From a virus, in IMG/VR virus record IMGVR_UViG_3300037070_004316, positions 1 through 25,054 of that record: 25,054 nucleotides of DNA. One strand, given 5' to 3'. Both the position numbers and the translations under genes were made by a program. Shown here in pieces: positions 21,722-25,054 of this stretch (position 1 is the first letter of the stretch; each line of letters starts with the position of its first letter). The notes under the pieces are model-generated. The model worked only from the letters and a program-made list of their open reading frames with translations, made no database searches and was not told the origin of the DNA.

Positions 21722-21964
21722 GTGCTACAAGAACTTGATGACATGCTTACCGGCGCCGATGCTGCCCGCGAGCTGGGCGTGACGCGGCAGCGCGTGACAG
21801 AGCTCGCGCAGGCAGGGCGCATCGGCCGGCAGGTTGCCGGCCGCTATTGGTTCTTTACGCGGGAAGAAATCGAAGCGTACAAGAATGACCGAAAGGTTGG
21901 ACGCCCAAAAAGCGAGATCGAACTGACGATGAAACACGAAGCGCCTGAGTATCGAGCCGCGTAG
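21722..21964 (+). CDS. Excisionase-like MerR/HTH_17 protein
   Basis: The protein has 80 residues from GTG at 21722, behind AAAGGGG. Residues 8-60 fit the HTH_17 excisionase domain: LTGADAARELGVTRQRVTELA, GRIGRQVAGRYWFFTREEIEAY. The basic tail after that (KNDRKVGRP) is common in recombination directionality factors. Such proteins bend DNA at the attachment site to favour excision and often repress transcription as well. It is leaderless of other genes, with its own promoter and terminator. A role as the lysogeny regulator instead of, or besides, excisionase is possible. Confidence 0.82.
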   Translation: MLQELDDMLTGADAARELGVTRQRVTELAQAGRIGRQVAGRYWFFTREEIEAYKNDRKVGRPKSEIELTMKHEAPEYRAA

Positions 21965-21989
21965 GCTTCTTGATACTCAGGCGCTTCGT
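21936..21989 (+). terminator. Long terminator hairpin overlapping the excisionase gene end
   Basis: ACGAAGCGCCTGAGTATC (21936-21953) pairs perfectly, 18 of 18, with 21972-21989. The inner 18 bases contain a further five-pair stem (GAGCC with GGCTT). The left arm encodes the last codons of the excisionase-like protein and the loop holds its stop codon. Confidence 0.8.
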
Positions 21990-22099
21990 TTGTGGATCTA
22001 CTGTTCAGTTTGGCGACATGCAGTAGCCCCACATGTGCATTGGCTCAGTACCCCTTCCGGCGCACCTTACCAACTGATGGTTATCGTTGAGTTATGTCC

Positions 22100-22155
22100 T
22101 GGTGGGCGATACTGGACTCGAACCAGTGACCTCTTCCGTGTGAAGGAAGCGCTCT
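22100..22155 (-). other. Probable attP (3' half of tRNA-Val)
   Basis: The segment from the anticodon arm to CCA is intact and lies 45 bases or more from the end of the tyrosine integrase gene. Integrases of this class commonly cross over in the anticodon or T arm of a tRNA gene and rebuild its 3' end. The exact core needs the host junctions. Confidence 0.55.
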
Positions 22156-22176
22156 AACCAACTGACCTTATAGCCC
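22100..22176 (-). tRNA. tRNA-Val (CAC), possibly the attP-borne copy
   Basis: On the minus strand the sequence folds as a tRNA: anticodon stem CTTCC/GGAAG with loop TTCACAC (anticodon CAC, valine), perfect T stem ACTGG/CCAGT with loop TTCGAGT, D loop AGTTGGTTA and encoded CCA. The 3' half is perfect. The 5' half has three odd positions: a U-C mismatch at pair 5-68, A instead of U at position 8 and a G-G mismatch at 11-24. That asymmetry suggests a site kept for recombination more than for decoding. Confidence 0.75.
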
Positions 22177-22200
22177 ACCAGCAGAGTTAGTACGGCTCAT

Positions 22201-23169
22201 TCACGCAGCCAGCAGCCCGGCATCGTCGAGCAGCGACAGCACCGGACTGGCCTGGCTATGCAGTCGAGACAGCATCGCCTCATCGAGCTGGGCATACAGC
22301 TCGGTGGTCGAGAGCTGGCTATGGCGCATGAACTGTTTGATGGCCAGGGTCGGCACGCCGGCCGCAAGCCACGTGCGCGCCGCGTAGTGTCGAAAGGCGT
22401 GCAGGCAGCGCGGTGGGAGGTCCACGCCGGCGCGCTGGCCCAGGCGCTCGATAATCGAGCGGAGTGAGCGCGGTGAGCACGGCCGCCCGTTCCAATCGCG
22501 GAACACCGCCTCGTGGTCGCGGCGATCGCCGATGAGCGCGACCAGGATGTCCCGCGTCACGTCGCTAAAGAAGACCACGCCCTCGTGGCCACCCTTCCCC
22601 TCAACGACACACTCAGACGCCCGCACGTTCGCACAGGTGAGCCGACAGACCTCGCCGGCGCGCATCCCCGTGTCGGCCAGCAGCAGCACGAGTGCTTGCG
22701 CCTGGAGCGCTTCACGCTCCAGTGGGCCGCCCGGCGTCCATTGCAGGCGCGCGGTCTTGCGGTCGCGCTTCCAGTTCGGTGGGGTTGTGACGCTGAGTAG
22801 CCGCACGATGTCGACGTCGCTGTAGGCCGGCTGTCGCCGCTTGCGCACGGGCGGCGCCTGGACGCGGCCGCGCCCGGCGAACGGATCGCGCTGCAGCAGC
22901 TCCTCGTCGACCAACCAGCGACAGAAGGTCTTGAGCATCCGGTAATGGCCGCGCACTGTCTGATCGCTCAGATCGCGTGCTCGCAACATGCGGAAGTAAT
23001 TGCCGATCGTCGCCGGCGAGAGGTCCACAACAGGCTGCTGGGCCTGCCAGCGCGTGAACATCCCGAGGCAATGCCGATAGAGGTTGAGACTGGCCGGCCG
23101 GCAGGTGATTTCACGGGTAGCCATGAATGACTCGACCAATTCGGTCGAGGTCGGTAAAGGATAGGGCAA
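22201..23169 (-). CDS. int: Tyrosine recombinase/integrase
   Basis: The protein has 322 residues. An N-terminal core-binding SAM-like domain covers about residues 8-95 (a tetra-helical pattern ending QTVRGHYRMLKTFCRWLVDEELL). The catalytic domain has R170 (TGMRAGEVCRL), K192 (GKGGHEG), H257 and R260 (HAFRH), H283 (MRHSQLSTTE) and nucleophile Y292. All key residues are present. There is an insert of about 25 residues before the catalytic core (NWKRDRKTARLQWTPGGP). The start is TTG at 23169 with GGAG upstream; ATG at 23124 is an alternative. The gene ends 24 bases from the tRNA-Val. Confidence 0.92.
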   Translation of the reverse strand: MPYPLPTSTELVESFMATREITCRPASLNLYRHCLGMFTRWQAQQPVVDLSPATIGNYFRMLRARDLSDQTVRGHYRMLKTFCRWLVDEELLQRDPFAGRGRVQAPPVRKRRQPAYSDVDIVRLLSVTTPPNWKRDRKTARLQWTPGGPLEREALQAQALVLLLADTGMRAGEVCRLTCANVRASECVVEGKGGHEGVVFFSDVTRDILVALIGDRRDHEAVFRDWNGRPCSPRSLRSIIERLGQRAGVDLPPRCLHAFRHYAARTWLAAGVPTLAIKQFMRHSQLSTTELYAQLDEAMLSRLHSQASPVLSLLDDAGLLAA

Positions 23170-23244
23170 GACAGTACTCCATTCCTAGAGTCTGTCGCGT
23201 GCCAGGTGTATCAGAAAACGTAGGGCGTGAAGGCGGTCCATCGG

Positions 23245-23262
23245 GAGTGATTCGCAGTCCCG
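23245..23262 (+). repeat. Conserved loop repeat, copy 1
   Basis: GAGTGATTCGCAGTCCCG occurs here and at 23350-23367, 105 bases apart. Here it forms the loop of the stem AGGCGGTCCATCGG / CCGGTGGATCGCCT. Confidence 0.85.
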
Positions 23263-23349
23263 GCCGGTGGATCGCCTGGTCGCTCTTGTATACGGGGTTG
23301 TCGCTCGTTTGGTTGCAGGAGGTGTAGAGACGTGAACACCCCGAGCCAC

Positions 23350-23367
23350 GAGTGATTCGCAGTCCCG
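23350..23367 (+). repeat. Conserved loop repeat, copy 2
   Basis: The second copy lies in the loop of a different, perfect 11-bp stem, CCCGAGCCACG / CGTGGCTCGGG. The stems of the two copies share little sequence while the loops are identical. Confidence 0.85.
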
Positions 23368-23511
23368 CGTGGCTCGGGATATCCACCCTCCCGACTTTTG
23401 CCCCCGGGAGGATGTTCGATTGTACTACCGATGGGCGCTCGTGCGCCGACATAAAAGCAGCCGGCTCGGGGGGCAAAACCCCGAGCCGGCTTAGATTCTG
23501 AGTACCAAACT

Positions 23512-24453
23512 ATGACAACATTATATACCACCAATGCTCGTACAAATCCAGCCCCCAATGGTCCACATGGACCAGCCCAACCAAAAACCACCAACCGCCA
23601 GGCGTTGGCCTTCCGTGCCGGCGAGCAGGCGCTGGCCCATACCAGCCACGGCGTCGGATTGCTCCTGTACTACAAGCAGCTCGTTGCTCGCGCAGGACGG
23701 AACTCGTCAAGCTGTCTCAGCCAGCCCGAGCTGGCAGCACAAGCCGGCGTCACTGTGCGGACCATCCGGCGCTATGACGATCACCTTGTAGACGCCGGCC
23801 TGATCTGGCTCAAGAAGGAAGGCCACAATTACCGACGCACCATCACGGCCTACGAGCCTGTGCCGCCGGTTCAGGCATCGATCGACGACACCCCCGAAAC
23901 ACGCCCCCCGGAAGTCGAAGTCCGTGCCGTCGAGCCGAATCCCTTTTTTTGTTGCTCGCAATGCGGACAGGTCGCGCCCCCCGATGCGGATCGATCTGGC
24001 GCCCCCCATCCTTTAACAGGATCAAGGGTTAATCAAGACGAGGCATTAAGGCCAGGCGGCGAATTAGTTACGCAGACAGAGACTGTCGAGTTACTACGCG
24101 CCGAAAAGGTCCATCCGGCGACGGTGCGCGCCTTCGCGCATCTCGATCCGGCCTATGTTCGGGAGCAGATCGACGCCGCCTGGCGCTGCGGGCGCGGCCG
24201 CGAGATGCCTAACTTTTTGGTTGGCTGTTTGCGAACTGGCGGTGTCTACGGTTCGTCGTCGGGAGGTGGCAGCCGGCCGGCGCCTGCCCCGCCGGCGTTC
24301 CCTCTGGGTACTGATGACTGTTCGAAGTATGAAAACGCGGCCGCGCTGTATGCGATGCGATGTCTCACCTGCTGGGGAGTGATCTTGTCGGAATGGGAGG
24401 GCCATTGTCCGCGTTGCGAGCCGGAATTGTTCGAGCCGGTTGGAGGTCAGTGA
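23512..24453 (+). CDS. Winged-helix replication initiator-like protein
   Basis: The protein has 313 residues. A winged helix covers residues 68-112 (LSQPELAAQAGVTVRTIRRYDDHLVDAGLIWLKK), as in phage and plasmid replication proteins of the lambda O / HTH_36 type. A CxxC (C148, C151) follows at the start of an acidic linker. Residues 190-243 (VELLRAEKVHPATVRAFAHLDPAYVREQIDAAWRCGRG, FLVGCLRTGG) match the C-terminal module of such proteins that contacts the host helicase machinery. The C terminus has a zinc ribbon (C284/C287 and C299/C302). The ATG has no strong Shine-Dalgarno. It heads the early operon and probably recruits host replication proteins, as no other replication gene is present. Confidence 0.75.
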   Translation: MTTLYTTNARTNPAPNGPHGPAQPKTTNRQALAFRAGEQALAHTSHGVGLLLYYKQLVARAGRNSSSCLSQPELAAQAGVTVRTIRRYDDHLVDAGLIWLKKEGHNYRRTITAYEPVPPVQASIDDTPETRPPEVEVRAVEPNPFFCCSQCGQVAPPDADRSGAPHPLTGSRVNQDEALRPGGELVTQTETVELLRAEKVHPATVRAFAHLDPAYVREQIDAAWRCGRGREMPNFLVGCLRTGGVYGSSSGGGSRPAPAPPAFPLGTDDCSKYENAAALYAMRCLTCWGVILSEWEGHCPRCEPELFEPVGGQ

Positions 24454-24677
24454 TGGACTGTGAGAATTGCAAGGGGTCCGGCCGTTGTCCTGGCTGCCAG
24501 GGTTCCACCCGGGTAACGGTTGAGTCAAAGACTGGCGAAACGTACGATGTTGGGTGTCCTGAGTGCGATTGCACAGGCGGCTGCTCCTGGTGCCTTGGTA
24601 CTGGCTATCAGCAGCTCGAAGGATACGATCGGTATCTGGCGCAGCTCGACTGGGATCGTGCGGCAGGGCGCGATTGA
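24453..24677 (+). CDS. DnaJ-like zinc-knuckle protein
   Basis: The protein has 74 residues. Eight cysteines form four CxxC pairs (C3/C6, C12/C15, C35/C38, C44/C47), two with the CxGxG signature of DnaJ-type zinc knuckles (CENCKGSG, CSWCLGTG). The ATG overlaps the upstream TGA as TGATG. It is a relative in design of the protein at 1198. Such proteins occur in many phages without a known role; binding of protein or RNA is the usual guess. Confidence 0.78.
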   Translation: MDCENCKGSGRCPGCQGSTRVTVESKTGETYDVGCPECDCTGGCSWCLGTGYQQLEGYDRYLAQLDWDRAAGRD

Positions 24678-24690
24678 TGAGAGGTGCCTT

Positions 24691-24882
24691 ATGACAGACG
24701 AGGAAATGATCGCACGAATTGTCGCTCGGCTTCGGCTCCCTGGCCCGCCGCGCATTGGCCCCTGCCCGCGATGTGGACAGCCTGCCGAATACCTGGACCC
24801 GACCGGGACGATTGTTTTGTGCCCGATCTGTGCGCCGCTTGCGCTTGAGGCGATGCGGCGTCAGAGGTATGACGGCGAATGA
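24691..24882 (+). CDS. Small zinc-ribbon protein
   Basis: The protein has 63 residues from ATG at 24691. An N-terminal helix (EEMIARIVARLRL) is followed by a zinc ribbon CPRCGQPAEYLDPTGTIVLC (C25/C28) and CPIC (C44/C47), then a basic helix. Its stop overlaps the next start (ATGA). Function unknown. Confidence 0.75.
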   Translation: MTDEEMIARIVARLRLPGPPRIGPCPRCGQPAEYLDPTGTIVLCPICAPLALEAMRRQRYDGE

Positions 24883-25054
24883 TCACGCCGCGCGTCTCCT
24901 ACATCACGCGCATCTTTGACGAGATGGTACGGATCAGCCGGCGGAATGGCAGCCAGCGCCGGGCACCACTCAAAGGCGGCGCGGAGCTCGTGGTCAGAGT
25001 CGCCGACGGTACGGTCACGCTCACCATCAAGCGGCCCAACACGCCGGTCGGCAA
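24879..25054 (+). CDS. Hypothetical early protein, 5' part of joint-spanning gene
   Basis: This is the N-terminal 58 codons of the protein that continues at the left end of the window. The ATG overlaps the zinc-ribbon stop (ATGA). The N terminus (MITPRVSYITRIFDEMVRISRRNGSQRR) is amphipathic and basic, consistent with nucleic acid contact, but no family is recognised. Continuation in phase across the repeat is the main proof that the genome is circular. Confidence 0.7.
   Translation, partial: MITPRVSYITRIFDEMVRISRRNGSQRRAPLKGGAELVVRVADGTVTLTIKRPNTPVG
24929..25054. repeat. Terminal direct repeat, right copy (contig joint)
   Basis: Identical to 4-129. Removing one copy leaves a circle of about 24,925 bp. 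Confidence 0.9.

Larger units (their letters stand above)
23231..23491 (+). promoter_or_regulatory. Structured non-coding leader: four stem-loops ahead of the early operon
   Basis: This fills most of the 342-base gene-free stretch at 23170-23511. In order it holds: a 14-bp stem with two G-U pairs (23231-23277); a perfect 11-bp stem (23340-23378); a 7-bp stem (23387-23411); and a perfect 13-bp stem (23459-23491), ending 20 bases ahead of the replication-like gene. CCCCGAGCC (23339-23347) of the second stem can also pair perfectly with GGCTCGGGG (23463-23471) of the fourth, so two folds exclude each other. On the minus strand the fourth hairpin is followed by GCTTTTAT and could be a terminator. 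It could be an attenuator, an antitermination site or the replication origin. Confidence 0.55.

Noticed and set aside
21844-22032. A minus-strand frame with an EAPEY peptide also found in the excisionase-like protein
   Set aside because: The shared peptide is caused by the perfect inverted repeat at 21936-21989 being read on both strands.
23278-23338. Sigma-70 promoter near the TTGTATAC at about 23286
   Set aside because: No acceptable -35 element lies at a suitable distance on either strand.
23231-23378. CRISPR or integron attC array
   Set aside because: Only two copies, 105 bases apart, with different stems and no spacer regularity; no cas or attC-consensus motifs.
23111-23594. Two overlapping minus-strand open frames (121 and 127 codons) in the integrase upstream region
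   Set aside because: Their repeated peptide pieces come from the duplicated loop sequence, not from protein repeats, and they run over the hairpins and the start of the replication-like gene. They lack good starts.

Overview
The window is almost certainly one complete circular genome of about 24.9 kb: the last 126 bases (24929-25054) repeat bases 4-129 exactly, and a 108-residue reading frame runs through the joint without a break. The genome is a small temperate siphovirus with an HK97-type capsid. It is G+C rich by eye, with an AT-rich patch only at the divergent promoters near 21.6 kb. The host is not certain. A Chloroflexota host is favoured weakly by the Q-FERG-type motif at the amidase C terminus, the Ala/Pro/Thr-rich secreted protein with a sunset-like C terminus, and the sigma-70-like promoters; Actinomycetota is the main alternative.

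Late module (minus strand, about 19.7 kb down to 2.3 kb): one long, tightly overlapping operon. In transcription order it encodes a peptidoglycan amidase, two small proteins (one membrane anchored), small and large terminase, a portal fused to a MuF-like domain, HK97 prohead protease, major capsid protein, head-tail connector proteins (including a 58-residue gene), an HK97 gp10-like protein, tail terminator-like protein, tail tube, tail assembly chaperones with a -1 frameshift site, tape measure, distal tail protein, an SGNH-hydrolase tail fibre, and a Tal/Gp37-like tail protein. A hairpin at 2322-2345 separates it from the convergent early operon.

Early module (plus strand, 23.5 kb through the joint to 2.3 kb): a winged-helix, replication-initiator-like protein is followed by ten small genes, nearly all with ATGA or TGATG overlaps. 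Several carry CxxC zinc motifs; others are a winged-helix protein, an ASCH-domain protein and a small membrane protein. A 342-bp non-coding stretch (23170-23511) lies ahead of this operon. It holds four successive stem-loops, two of which share a 17-nt loop on different stems.

Lysogeny and integration module (20.7-23.2 kb): a tyrosine integrase gene ends 24 bp from a tRNA-Val(CAC)-like sequence that is the likely attP. An excisionase-like MerR/HTH_17 protein and a SWIM zinc-finger protein are transcribed divergently from two good sigma-70 promoters, one overlapped by a palindromic operator. No CI-type repressor, polymerase, helicase or clear holin was recognised. A separate plus-strand gene at 19930-20508 encodes a membrane-anchored protein with a sunset-like domain and looks like a moron.
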